Shown here one piece after another: positions 32,095 through 40,106 of a stretch of 64,000 nucleotides of DNA. The stretch is taken from contig CBFDBO010000014.1 in the NCBI GenBank assembly GCA_965603075.1, positions 1 to 64,000 on the forward strand, given 5' to 3'. The DNA is from JABJOR01 sp965603075 (GTDB lineage: Bacteria; Pseudomonadota; Alphaproteobacteria; Rhodospirillales; Casp-alpha2). The position numbers and the translations under genes were made by a program. How positions within the stretch are numbered: the stretch's first letter is position 1; each line of letters starts with the position of its first letter. Under the pieces are notes generated by a model, which saw only the letters and a list, made by a program, of their open reading frames with translations, was not told the origin of the DNA and made no database searches.

Positions 32095-34742
32095 GATGAA
32101 AACGTCAGGTTTTTCAAAACAGCAAAGGGTGAGTCTTCATCGATTTTTGGGGGCGGAGCAGGTTTAGCAATCTGCTGCTTTGGTTTTTTATTATCCGTTT
32201 TATTGAAAGGTTTATTGTTCGTTTTCCTTTTTGTTTTAGTGTCAGCTGTTTTCTTCTTTGGATCGTACTTTTCTTTTTTATCTTCGGGTTTTTTCCATGG
32301 TTGAGGCACCCGGTAGAGAGTAGCGTCATCCTTTGTGATTTTACGAAATCCATTACCAAGCAAAATCGCGCCCGTGCGTTCTTCGCCAGCACCCGCCAAT
32401 GACATCAACATGGGATCAATGGCAAAGGCATTTTTCAATCCTTTTTCCTTACCGATGGTCCACGCTTGATTGGTAATACGTTCGACCATATCAAGACGCA
32501 CCGCAAATTTTCCAGCTTGACCGTTGAAAACTTGGAAGCCAATCGCATCTAGAAAAGCCTCGCGAGATTTGATGTTTTGTCCGGTGCCGATGTCGATTGT
32601 AATCAACCCCGGCGTGGGCGGCTCAAAACTCTGAGCGGGTTGTTGCCAGATATTCCAGAGACGTGCTCGCATGGCCACCGCCGCCGGCTTTAACAAGGCG
32701 GGCATGTAGACAATAGAACGCCCGATAAAGACCCCAAGAGATTTAAGTTGTCGGCGATCATCCCGACTGAGCGCGTCAACTTGCTCAGTTGCCCCTTCCC
32801 GGGCGATCGAGCCGAGCTGTTCTTTAAGTTGATAGACCAACCCCCGTGCGGCTCCTGTGGTTTTTGCCTTGGCGGCTTTATTGAGGGCGGCGAGGGCTGT
32901 GTTTTGCTCGCTTTGCATCCACTGCGCTAACCTTCGCGCCAGCCGTTCACGGTCTTGGGATTCCATGTAATCATTAAACAAAACATCCACCACTGGATTG
33001 AGCATGTCATTGCCCCGTCTGACTTTGGCGATGACTTCCGTGTTCCATTCGATCAGACCGTTGCTGCGCCAATTAAAGTCTGCTGTGTCGCCCGTAATCA
33101 TATCATTCACACGGCGTTTAATTTCACCCCGGATCAGGGTTGCTGCAGCCCCGGCAAGAACCTGTCGATCCGCCGAAAACTGTGCTTCATCGGGTACAAA
33201 CCGCAAGCCTGAAAGATACCCAGCATAATGGCCTTCGATCAATACATCGCCCTCTTTATTAACCGCTGCCACCAAATCTTCGTTATCGCGTAATTTGCTG
33301 ACCAGCATGGTTGTGCGTTTATCGACAAAGCGTTGGGTTAATTTTTCATGCAAGGCGTCGGACAGCATGTTCTCAATGTCGCGGGTCCGTTCCTGCCAAT
33401 GGATAGGATCATCCAGCCAATTGGATTTATTGGATAAATATGTCCACGTCCTGATCCTTGCAATACGGGTAGAAAGCGCATCAATATCGCCTGCGTCACT
33501 GTCGATACGATCCACATGCTTTGCGATCCAATCGGTGGGTAAACGGCCTTCCCCTTCGATCAGGTGATTAAAGAATTGTTCCAACATACGGCCATGACCA
33601 ATGGTCCATTCTTTTTCAAAATCGGGAATTTGGCACACATCCCATAAAAGTTGAACCGTATCGGGGTTGCTTGCCCGGTCCATAATTATTTGGTCTCGCG
33701 ACAGCTCGTTCAAGGCCCGTTCATCATCGGCAGTGCGAACCCGAACCAGTCCTTTGACCCCAGAAGGCTCCCGTAATGAGGCGGTTAAATCTTCAACCGT
33801 ACGGGTGTTGGTTTTAGGGTTCCGCCAATAAACCTGACGGATCATATCGAATTGATGGTTTTCAATGCTCGATATTGTCTCGGCGTCCAACGGACCGATA
33901 TCAGCCGTCGTGCCAAAGGTGCCGTCGTTGGTATGGCGCCCCGCGCGACCCGCCGTTTGTCCCAATTCAGCAGGACTTAATTGACGGTACCGATTGCCAT
34001 CAAACTTTCGCGTGGCGGCAAAGGACACATGATTCAAATCCATGTTCAGGCCCATACCGATAGCGTCCGTCGCCACCAAATAATCGACCTCGCCGTTTTG
34101 ATACATCTCAACTTGGGCATTTCGGGTGCGAGGACTAAGGGCCCCCAGCACAACCGCCGCGCCGCCGCGTTGTTGGCGGACGAGCTCTGCCATAGCGTAC
34201 ACATCATTAACCGTAAAGGCCACAATGGCGCTGCGAGGTTTAAGGCGATTTACCTTTGTTACGCCGGAATAGGATAGATTTGACAACCGTGGGCGGGACA
34301 TAAATTCCACCCCCCGCACCAACCGTCTGATCATGGGTCCCATGGTCTCGGCCCCTAGAAACAAAGTTTCTGATAATCCACGGGCATGCAGCAATCGATC
34401 GGTGAAAACATGTCCTCGATCCGGGTCGGCACACATTTGAACTTCATCAATAGCCAGAAATTCAACTTTTTTATCCATGGGCATGGCCTCAATTGTGCAC
34501 AAAAAATACTGCGCACCCGGCGGAATAATTTTTTCTTCGCCCGTGACCAGTGCAACCTGCCCCTTACCACGAAGCTTTACCGCTTTGTCATAATTTTCCC
34601 GCGCCAGCAACCGAAGCGGAAAGCCGATCATGCCCGATGCATGCCCCAACATTCGGTCCATGGCGTAAAACGTCTTACCCGTATTTGTGGGACCAAGAAC
34701 CGCGACTATTTTTGGGGAATTTTTATGGGAATAAGATGACAC
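32091..34742 (-). CDS. SUV3-like DExH RNA helicase
   Basis: An 883-aa superfamily 2 helicase close to the SUV3/MgpS group. Walker A is VLGPTNTGKTFYAMDRML, the DExH-like box is AIDEVQM, and helicase motifs include GAETMGPMIRRL, YLVATDAIGMGLNMDL and the Arg-finger motif LGQTAGRAGRH. The C-terminal 80 residues are an unstructured Lys/Pro-rich tail (KKPEDKKEKYDPKKKTAD...). It is likely to unwind structured RNA, as in RNA decay. The first gene of the helicase-S4 pair, it overlaps the S4 gene by ATGA. Confidence 0.9.
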   Translation of the reverse strand: MSSYSHKNSPKIVAVLGPTNTGKTFYAMDRMLGHASGMIGFPLRLLARENYDKAVKLRGKGQVALVTGEEKIIPPGAQYFLCTIEAMPMDKKVEFLAIDEVQMCADPDRGHVFTDRLLHARGLSETLFLGAETMGPMIRRLVRGVEFMSRPRLSNLSYSGVTKVNRLKPRSAIVAFTVNDVYAMAELVRQQRGGAAVVLGALSPRTRNAQVEMYQNGEVDYLVATDAIGMGLNMDLNHVSFAATRKFDGNRYRQLSPAELGQTAGRAGRHTNDGTFGTTADIGPLDAETISSIENHQFDMIRQVYWRNPKTNTRTVEDLTASLREPSGVKGLVRVRTADDERALNELSRDQIIMDRASNPDTVQLLWDVCQIPDFEKEWTIGHGRMLEQFFNHLIEGEGRLPTDWIAKHVDRIDSDAGDIDALSTRIARIRTWTYLSNKSNWLDDPIHWQERTRDIENMLSDALHEKLTQRFVDKRTTMLVSKLRDNEDLVAAVNKEGDVLIEGHYAGYLSGLRFVPDEAQFSADRQVLAGAAATLIRGEIKRRVNDMITGDTADFNWRSNGLIEWNTEVIAKVRRGNDMLNPVVDVLFNDYMESQDRERLARRLAQWMQSEQNTALAALNKAAKAKTTGAARGLVYQLKEQLGSIAREGATEQVDALSRDDRRQLKSLGVFIGRSIVYMPALLKPAAVAMRARLWNIWQQPAQSFEPPTPGLITIDIGTGQNIKSREAFLDAIGFQVFNGQAGKFAVRLDMVERITNQAWTIGKEKGLKNAFAIDPMLMSLAGAGEERTGAILLGNGFRKITKDDATLYRVPQPWKKPEDKKEKYDPKKKTADTKTKRKTNNKPFNKTDNKKPKQQIAKPAPPPKIDEDSPFAVLKNLTFSS

Positions 34743-34830
34743 GTAATTAACCCTTATGAGAATCTATAGTTGAGCCAAACAATACCATTGTTAGGCAAAA
34801 AATCTAACCCTCAACTCATTAATCAACGCA

Positions 34831-35433
34831 TTAATCAGTAGAAATTTCTTCGATCTTTCCATTGCTCAATCGAAAGATCGCATCTTGGGGAATGGATAAT
34901 GCGAGAACGTCATCATTGTTCATACCGGTATAGACACCCCGAATGACCCGACCAATAGCACCGTGGCTTACAACAATTAAAGGCTCAGGCGTTTCGGTCA
35001 ATGTGGCAAACCACTGGCGTGCCCTAACGTCCATCATGGCGCTGCTTTCGCCCGAAGGCGGGCATGAATGCCATTTATCATTTTGATAAGATGCCCATTC
35101 TCGGGGATACTTCGCACTGACTTCATCCTGGGTCATGCCATCCCAGTCCCCCAACGAGACTTCTATTATTTGATCATCAATAGCACAATTATTGACATCA
35201 AAATCCAATACCGATGATACTATACCCGCGGTTTCTCGCGTACGCCCCAAAGGGCTACAGACCATTGAATAGGACGTATTACCCTTCAGTTCACGCTTCA
35301 GACACGCGCCCATTTTCTGGGCCTGCAGATGCCCATTTTCGGTCAGGTCCGAATTCATATGACCTTGATACCGTTTCGCTTTATTCAACAGCGTCTCACC
35401 GTGACGGAGCAGGTATATTATTCTATTTTTCAT
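34831..35433 (-). CDS. Histidine phosphatase family protein, copy 1
   Basis: A 200-aa phosphoglycerate-mutase-like phosphatase. The catalytic motif is LLRHGETLLNKAKRYQG, with the acid and second His in ESSAMMDVRARQW and IVVSHGAIGRVIRGVY. It is about 80 percent identical by eye to the gene directly upstream (35436-36038), a clear tandem duplication with a period of 605 bp and a 2-nt spacer. In this copy the usual Trp after RHGET is Leu. Substrate unknown. It sits downstream of the carnitine genes in the same direction. Confidence 0.9.
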   Translation of the reverse strand: MKNRIIYLLRHGETLLNKAKRYQGHMNSDLTENGHLQAQKMGACLKRELKGNTSYSMVCSPLGRTRETAGIVSSVLDFDVNNCAIDDQIIEVSLGDWDGMTQDEVSAKYPREWASYQNDKWHSCPPSGESSAMMDVRARQWFATLTETPEPLIVVSHGAIGRVIRGVYTGMNNDDVLALSIPQDAIFRLSNGKIEEISTD

Positions 35434-35435
35434 AT

Positions 35436-36038
35436 TTAACCCTCAACAGGAATCTCTTCGATCATTCCATTGCTCAATCGAAAGAGCGCATCTTGGGGCA
35501 CCGATAGAGCGAGCACGTCATCAGTGTCCATGTCGGCGTAAACACCCCGAATGACCCGACCAATGGCACCGTGGCTTACAACAATTAAGGGATCAGGTGT
35601 TTTGGTTAGTGTGGCAAGCCATTTACGGGCTCGGATATCCATCATGGCGCTGCTTTCGCCCGACGGGGGGCGTGAATGCCACTTATCATTTTGGTAGGTT
35701 GCCCATTCTTGGGGATACGTCGCACTGACTTCTTCATGGGTCATGCCGTCCCAATCCCCCAGCGTGACTTCTATTATTTGGTCATCAATAGCACAATTAT
35801 TGACGTCAAAATCCAGTGCTGATGATACGATACCCGCGGTTTGTCGTGTGCGCCCCAACGGGCTACAGACCATTGAATAGGATATATTACCCTTCAATTC
35901 ACGCTTCAAACACGCGCCCATTTTCTGGGCCTGCAGACGGCCTTTTTTGGTCAGGTCCGAATTCAGATGTCCTTGATAGCGTTTCGCTTTATTCCACTGC
36001 GTCTCGCCGTGACGGAGCAGGTAAATTTCTGTACTCAT
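35436..36038 (-). CDS. Histidine phosphatase family protein, copy 2
   Basis: A 200-aa paralogue of the next gene downstream. Catalytic motif LLRHGETQWNKAKRYQG keeps the usual Trp, so this copy looks closer to the ancestral form. Other motifs are CSPLGRTRQTAGI, GDWDGMTHEEV and IVVSHGAIGRVIRGVYAD. The start lies at the end of three 14-bp ATGAG repeats, 28 nt after the caiD stop. The substrate is not predictable; cobalamin, phosphoglycerate or sugar-phosphate substrates are all found in this family. Confidence 0.92.
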   Translation of the reverse strand: MSTEIYLLRHGETQWNKAKRYQGHLNSDLTKKGRLQAQKMGACLKRELKGNISYSMVCSPLGRTRQTAGIVSSALDFDVNNCAIDDQIIEVTLGDWDGMTHEEVSATYPQEWATYQNDKWHSRPPSGESSAMMDIRARKWLATLTKTPDPLIVVSHGAIGRVIRGVYADMDTDDVLALSVPQDALFRLSNGMIEEIPVEG

Positions 36039-36069
36039 TTATCTAGGCTCATTTATTTGTGCTCATTTA
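36025..36069 (-). repeat. Fourteen-bp start-codon repeat between caiD and the phosphatase gene
   Basis: On the minus strand, units ATGAGCACAAATAA (from 36066), ATGAGCCTAGATAA (from 36052) and ATGAGTACAG (from 36038, the gene start) follow the caiD stop at once. The first two read MSTNK and MSLDK and stop in a TGA that overlaps the next ATG. Confidence 0.75.
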
Positions 36070-36849
36070 ACGGCCTTTCCACACCGGATCGCGTTTTTCA
36101 GCGAACGCTTTCGGACCTTCTTGCGCATCTTCGGACGCCAGCATTTTATCGAACGCCGGCAGACCGTTGTTTTTCATCAGGCTGTAACACTCGACCATGG
36201 TCGTCGTTTCCGTCAGGCGCACGGTCTCTTTTGTCGCTGCCAATGATAATGGTGCCGCCGCAATCATCATGTCGGCGTATTCGCGCGCGGTATCCATGAG
36301 AATTTCAGCGGGAACCACCGCGTTGACCAAGCCCCAACCATAGGCTTCTTCGGCCCCCATGCGCCGTCCGGTTAACAGCATTTCCATGGCAATGGCGCGG
36401 GGAATGCGTTTGGGCAGACGGAAACAACCTGAGTCCCCCATGACACCCGCAAAGATTTCCGGCATCCAGAATTCAGCCGTATCAACCGCGATCATCATAT
36501 CCGCCGCCAGTGCCAACTCGAACCCACCACCACAGGCCATGCCGTTAATGGCCGTTATAACGGGTTTGCTCATTTCATGCATTTCGCTGATGCCGCCAAA
36601 ACCACCGACCCCAAAAAAATCGTCGTAGCCTTCGCCCTCGGCGGCGGCTTTTAAATCCCACCCAGCGGAGAAGAACCGTTCGCCGCCCCCCGTTAGGATC
36701 GCCACGCGCAAGTCAGGATCGTTGTTAAATTCAGCAAATATTTCACCCATAGCAACCGAGGTTGCCGCGTCAATGGCGTTGGCCTTACCGCGCGCGAGGG
36801 TAACCTCTAAAATTTTTCCGTTGCGAACTGTGTTTAGATCATCACTCAT
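36067..36849 (-). CDS. caiD: Carnitinyl-CoA dehydratase (CaiD-like enoyl-CoA hydratase)
   Basis: A 260-aa crotonase-fold enzyme. It matches the known E. coli CaiD sequence closely in LTRNG-type start, ARGKANAIDAATSVAMGE, GGGERFFSAGWDLKAAAEGE, GGGFELALAADMM, LLTGRRMGAEEA, WGLVNAVV and the C-terminal FAEKRDPVWKGR. The reaction is crotonobetainyl-CoA plus water to carnitinyl-CoA, and the reverse. It is the last enzyme gene of the minus-strand carnitine-type operon, 9 nt after the CoA ligase gene, and is followed by the phosphatase pair. The CoA-oxyanion glycines and the active-site Glu in WMPEIFAGV are in place. Confidence 0.85.
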   Translation of the reverse strand: MSDDLNTVRNGKILEVTLARGKANAIDAATSVAMGEIFAEFNNDPDLRVAILTGGGERFFSAGWDLKAAAEGEGYDDFFGVGGFGGISEMHEMSKPVITAINGMACGGGFELALAADMMIAVDTAEFWMPEIFAGVMGDSGCFRLPKRIPRAIAMEMLLTGRRMGAEEAYGWGLVNAVVPAEILMDTAREYADMMIAAAPLSLAATKETVRLTETTTMVECYSLMKNNGLPAFDKMLASEDAQEGPKAFAEKRDPVWKGR

Positions 36850-36858
36850 AATATCTAC

Positions 36859-38934
36859 CTATTTCAATTGTCTGATAAGGGCGTCAACGGCGACGGCCCC
36901 TTTTTGGAATACCAATAGCGGGTTCACATCCATTTCACGTAAATTATCACGGTTCGCGTGGGCGTAACTCGCCACCGCCATAACCGCATCAACGGCGGCG
37001 TCGAAATCAGCGGGTGGACCGCCACGGTATCCACGCAGCAAACTCGCCACCCGCAGCGAACCAATAGCATCTGCGGCCTGTTCCCGTGATAGGGGCAACA
37101 ATAACGTTCTGCTATCACGCAGCAGTTCGACAAACACGCCGCCGGCACCAACCACCAGAACCGGGCCAAAGTGTGGGTCATATTCGACCCCGATGATCAG
37201 CTCGGCAATAGCCCCCCCGATCATGCGTTCCACCAAAAATAAATTTGACAGGTGGGCCATTTTTTCCACGGCCTGGATTACGTCTTGTTCATTATTCAAA
37301 TGCAGGGCGACACCGCCGACGTCTGTTTTATGGCTAACATCGCTGCTCACCATTTTAACCACCACCGGGAAACCAACCTCTGTGGCGGCGGCGGGCGCGT
37401 CACTTGCAGCCACCAACCGTCCCTCTGGCACCGACAATCCGAACTGTTTTAACGCCCGTTTACTGGCCCATTCGTCGAGCACTTCGCTTTCGCTATCCCC
37501 CATATCAGATAATGATTCTATGGGAACGGGCACTCGACCTTGCCCGACTTCACGTTGGCGTTCACCAATCCACGCGGCACATTCAAACGCACGCAAGCAA
37601 TCGTCTAACCCTTGCATGGGGGTAATATTATGCTCGATCAACCACGCCCGGATTTCATCGGGTAAGGCTTCTTGCAATGAGCTGATCATAACAGTGCGTC
37701 CCCCTGTGGTCTTGGCGGCTCGTGCAAATGCCGCTGCGGCTTTATCCCATTCTCGGATATCGCACACGCCGGGCTTGGGGTAATCCATCATGATCATGGT
37801 CACGTCAAACCCGCACCGCATAACAGCGCCGTAGGTTGCTTCCATGGCATCCGCGTCACCCCAAATAAAGGTATGGTAATCAAACGGATTTGAGATACTC
37901 ACAAGATCATTGAGGGTGGAGCGGATATCAATGGTTTGGGCGTCGCTGAAATCGGCAAAATCCAATCGCAGATCCATGGCGCAATCGGCGACCATGGCGG
38001 CCTCGCCCCCCGAACAACTGAGCGATGCAATGCGGTTGCCCGGTAATACGCCGCCAAATTTACCACCTAAAGCCATAAATTTAAGCGCTTCCACAAACCC
38101 CGGCAACGAATAACAACGATAAATGCCCAACCGCTCAAACAGCGCGTCATACATATGGTCAGCCCCTGACAGGGTTGAGGTATGGCTTACGGTGATGGCG
38201 GCCCCTGCTTCGGACCGCCCGGATTTAATGGCGACAATGGGTATGCCTTTTTCAAGCGCGTGAATAGCCGCGTTCGAGAAAGCCGCCACATCGCTTAATC
38301 CTTCGATTAAAATCCCGATGGCTTTAATACGCGGATCATCCAACATGGCTTCGATAAATTCACTGACCCCCATGACCGCCTGATTGCCCAGAGTGATCAT
38401 GTAGGCAAGCGGTAGATTGCGTTGTTGCATGGTCAGGTTAATGCCAATGTTACCGCTCTGGCTTAAGATAGCGACGCCTTCGTCTATAGGCACCCCCGCA
38501 TGCTGATCCGGCCATAGGGTGACGCCGTCTAAATAGTTTAAAATCCCGTAACAATTGGGACCCGCCAGCGGCATCTCGCCCGCCGCTTCAACCAATTGCT
38601 CTTGCAAGGCCGCACCCTCAACGCCCACTTCGGCAAAACCGGAAGCAAAACTGACCACACCACCTGCGCCCATGGCGTTCAGTTCGCGCACCATCTCGAT
38701 GGTCAGGTGTCGATTGACACCAACGAAAACCGCGTCCGGGGCCTCGGGTAAATCGGCAAGAGACGCCAGACATGCCTCGCCGCCCATTTCGTCGCGTTTT
38801 GGATTGATGGGCCAAATTGGTCCTTTAAAACCAGACAGACGGCATTGTCGAACGACTTCTTCGGACCAGTTTCCACCAATGATCGCCACATGGCGTGGTT
38901 TTAATAATCGTTTCAGACGGTTTAGATCAGTCAT
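36859..38934 (-). CDS. ADP-forming acyl-CoA ligase (acetate-CoA ligase family)
   Basis: A 691-aa fused alpha-beta NDP-forming CoA synthetase. The N-terminal CoA-binding domain has VAIIGGNWSEEVVRQ and PINPKRDEMGG. The phospho-His loop is AGAAITVSHTSTLSGADHMYDALF. The C-terminal ATP-grasp half has GFPVVVKMVSSDVSHKTDVGGVALHL and VDVNPLL-like MDVNPLLVF. It would activate a carboxylate with ATP to give ADP. In this operon it is placed where CaiC or a butyrobetainyl-CoA synthetase would be, so gamma-butyrobetaine, crotonobetaine or carnitine is the suggested substrate. That is inference from context. Confidence 0.88.
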   Translation of the reverse strand: MTDLNRLKRLLKPRHVAIIGGNWSEEVVRQCRLSGFKGPIWPINPKRDEMGGEACLASLADLPEAPDAVFVGVNRHLTIEMVRELNAMGAGGVVSFASGFAEVGVEGAALQEQLVEAAGEMPLAGPNCYGILNYLDGVTLWPDQHAGVPIDEGVAILSQSGNIGINLTMQQRNLPLAYMITLGNQAVMGVSEFIEAMLDDPRIKAIGILIEGLSDVAAFSNAAIHALEKGIPIVAIKSGRSEAGAAITVSHTSTLSGADHMYDALFERLGIYRCYSLPGFVEALKFMALGGKFGGVLPGNRIASLSCSGGEAAMVADCAMDLRLDFADFSDAQTIDIRSTLNDLVSISNPFDYHTFIWGDADAMEATYGAVMRCGFDVTMIMMDYPKPGVCDIREWDKAAAAFARAAKTTGGRTVMISSLQEALPDEIRAWLIEHNITPMQGLDDCLRAFECAAWIGERQREVGQGRVPVPIESLSDMGDSESEVLDEWASKRALKQFGLSVPEGRLVAASDAPAAATEVGFPVVVKMVSSDVSHKTDVGGVALHLNNEQDVIQAVEKMAHLSNLFLVERMIGGAIAELIIGVEYDPHFGPVLVVGAGGVFVELLRDSRTLLLPLSREQAADAIGSLRVASLLRGYRGGPPADFDAAVDAVMAVASYAHANRDNLREMDVNPLLVFQKGAVAVDALIRQLK

Positions 38935-38935
38935 C

Positions 38936-40096
38936 TTAGTTCTCTAATGGTCGTAACAAGGCGCGGGAAATAATGTGACGTTGGATTTCGCTGGTGCCGT
39001 CCCAAATTCTTTCAACACGTGCATCTCGCCAGATCCGTTCTAGTGGCAAATCAGCCATCAAGCCCATACCGCCAAAAATCTGAATGGCCTCGTCCGATAC
39101 TCGGGCCAACATTTCCGTCGCCGCAACCTTGGCCATGGCAAAGTCCATATCGGTCGATGTCCCTTGATCCAATTTCCAGGCCGCTTTCATGGTCAGTAAT
39201 TCGGCGGCTTCGATATCAATTGCCATATCGGCCAACTTAAATGACACACCTTGGTTTTTGCCAATGGCCTGACCGAATTGTTTCCGGTTTGCGGCCCAAT
39301 CGGTAGCCAGTTCAAAGGCACGTTGCGCCCGACCGATACACATCGCCGCGACAGACAACCGTGTGGCGCCCAACCATTCGTTCGCTACATCAAACCCGTG
39401 ATCAGGTTCACCCAGAACTTGGTTCAGGGACAATCGGCAATTATCAAATTCCAAAATAGAATTGTGATACCCCCGGTGGGAGACGGATTTATAACCCGGC
39501 TTGACCGCAAACCCCGGCGTGCCTTTATCCACCAAGAACGTGGTAATGAGCTTTTTGGGTCCCCGGGGGGTATCCACCTCACCGGAGGCCGCAAACAAAA
39601 TCACAAAATCCGCCACATCGGCATGTGAAATAAAGTGTTTAATACCGTTGATAACATAATCATCGCCATCGCGCTCTGCCCGACATTTCATAGAGCGCAC
39701 ATCGGAACCCGCGTCGGGTTCGGTCATGGCGAGACAGTCAACTTTTTCGCCCCGGATGGTGGGCAGCAAATAACGTTCGATTTGATCCCCCCTACAGGCC
39801 TGCAAGATATTGCTGGGTCGGGCAATGGCGTACTGTAGGCCAAAGCTAGCGCGACCTAATTCTCGTTCCAGTAAACAAAGCGACACCGCGTCCAACCCGC
39901 CGCCCCCCAGTTCTTCCGGCATGTTAGCGGCATAGAAACCCATTTCAATGGCACGCTCTGTTATCTGTCTCAACAGCTCTGGCGGGATATGATCGTCCCG
40001 CTCAACGGCTTCCTCATAGGGGTATAATTCTTCCGTAACGAAGGCGCGCGCACTTTCGACGATCATTTGGTGTTCTTCGGAAAGACCAAAATCCAT
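38936..40096 (-). CDS. Acyl-CoA dehydrogenase (putative gamma-butyrobetainyl-CoA dehydrogenase)
   Basis: A 386-aa FAD enzyme of normal length. FAD and substrate segments are CLAMTEPDAGSDVRSM, YVINGIKHFISHAD, RKQFGQAIGKNQGVSFKLADM and QIFGGMGLMADLPLERIWRDARV. At the place where most relatives have the catalytic Glu in a Y/W-E-GT-S motif, this protein reads IWDGTSEIQ, with Asp. Operon context between the CoA ligase and the carnitine dehydrogenase suggests oxidation of gamma-butyrobetainyl-CoA to crotonobetainyl-CoA. The substrate is inferred. Confidence 0.88.
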   Translation of the reverse strand: MDFGLSEEHQMIVESARAFVTEELYPYEEAVERDDHIPPELLRQITERAIEMGFYAANMPEELGGGGLDAVSLCLLERELGRASFGLQYAIARPSNILQACRGDQIERYLLPTIRGEKVDCLAMTEPDAGSDVRSMKCRAERDGDDYVINGIKHFISHADVADFVILFAASGEVDTPRGPKKLITTFLVDKGTPGFAVKPGYKSVSHRGYHNSILEFDNCRLSLNQVLGEPDHGFDVANEWLGATRLSVAAMCIGRAQRAFELATDWAANRKQFGQAIGKNQGVSFKLADMAIDIEAAELLTMKAAWKLDQGTSTDMDFAMAKVAATEMLARVSDEAIQIFGGMGLMADLPLERIWRDARVERIWDGTSEIQRHIISRALLRPLEN

Positions 40097-40106
40097 AAGT
40101 GTTGTC

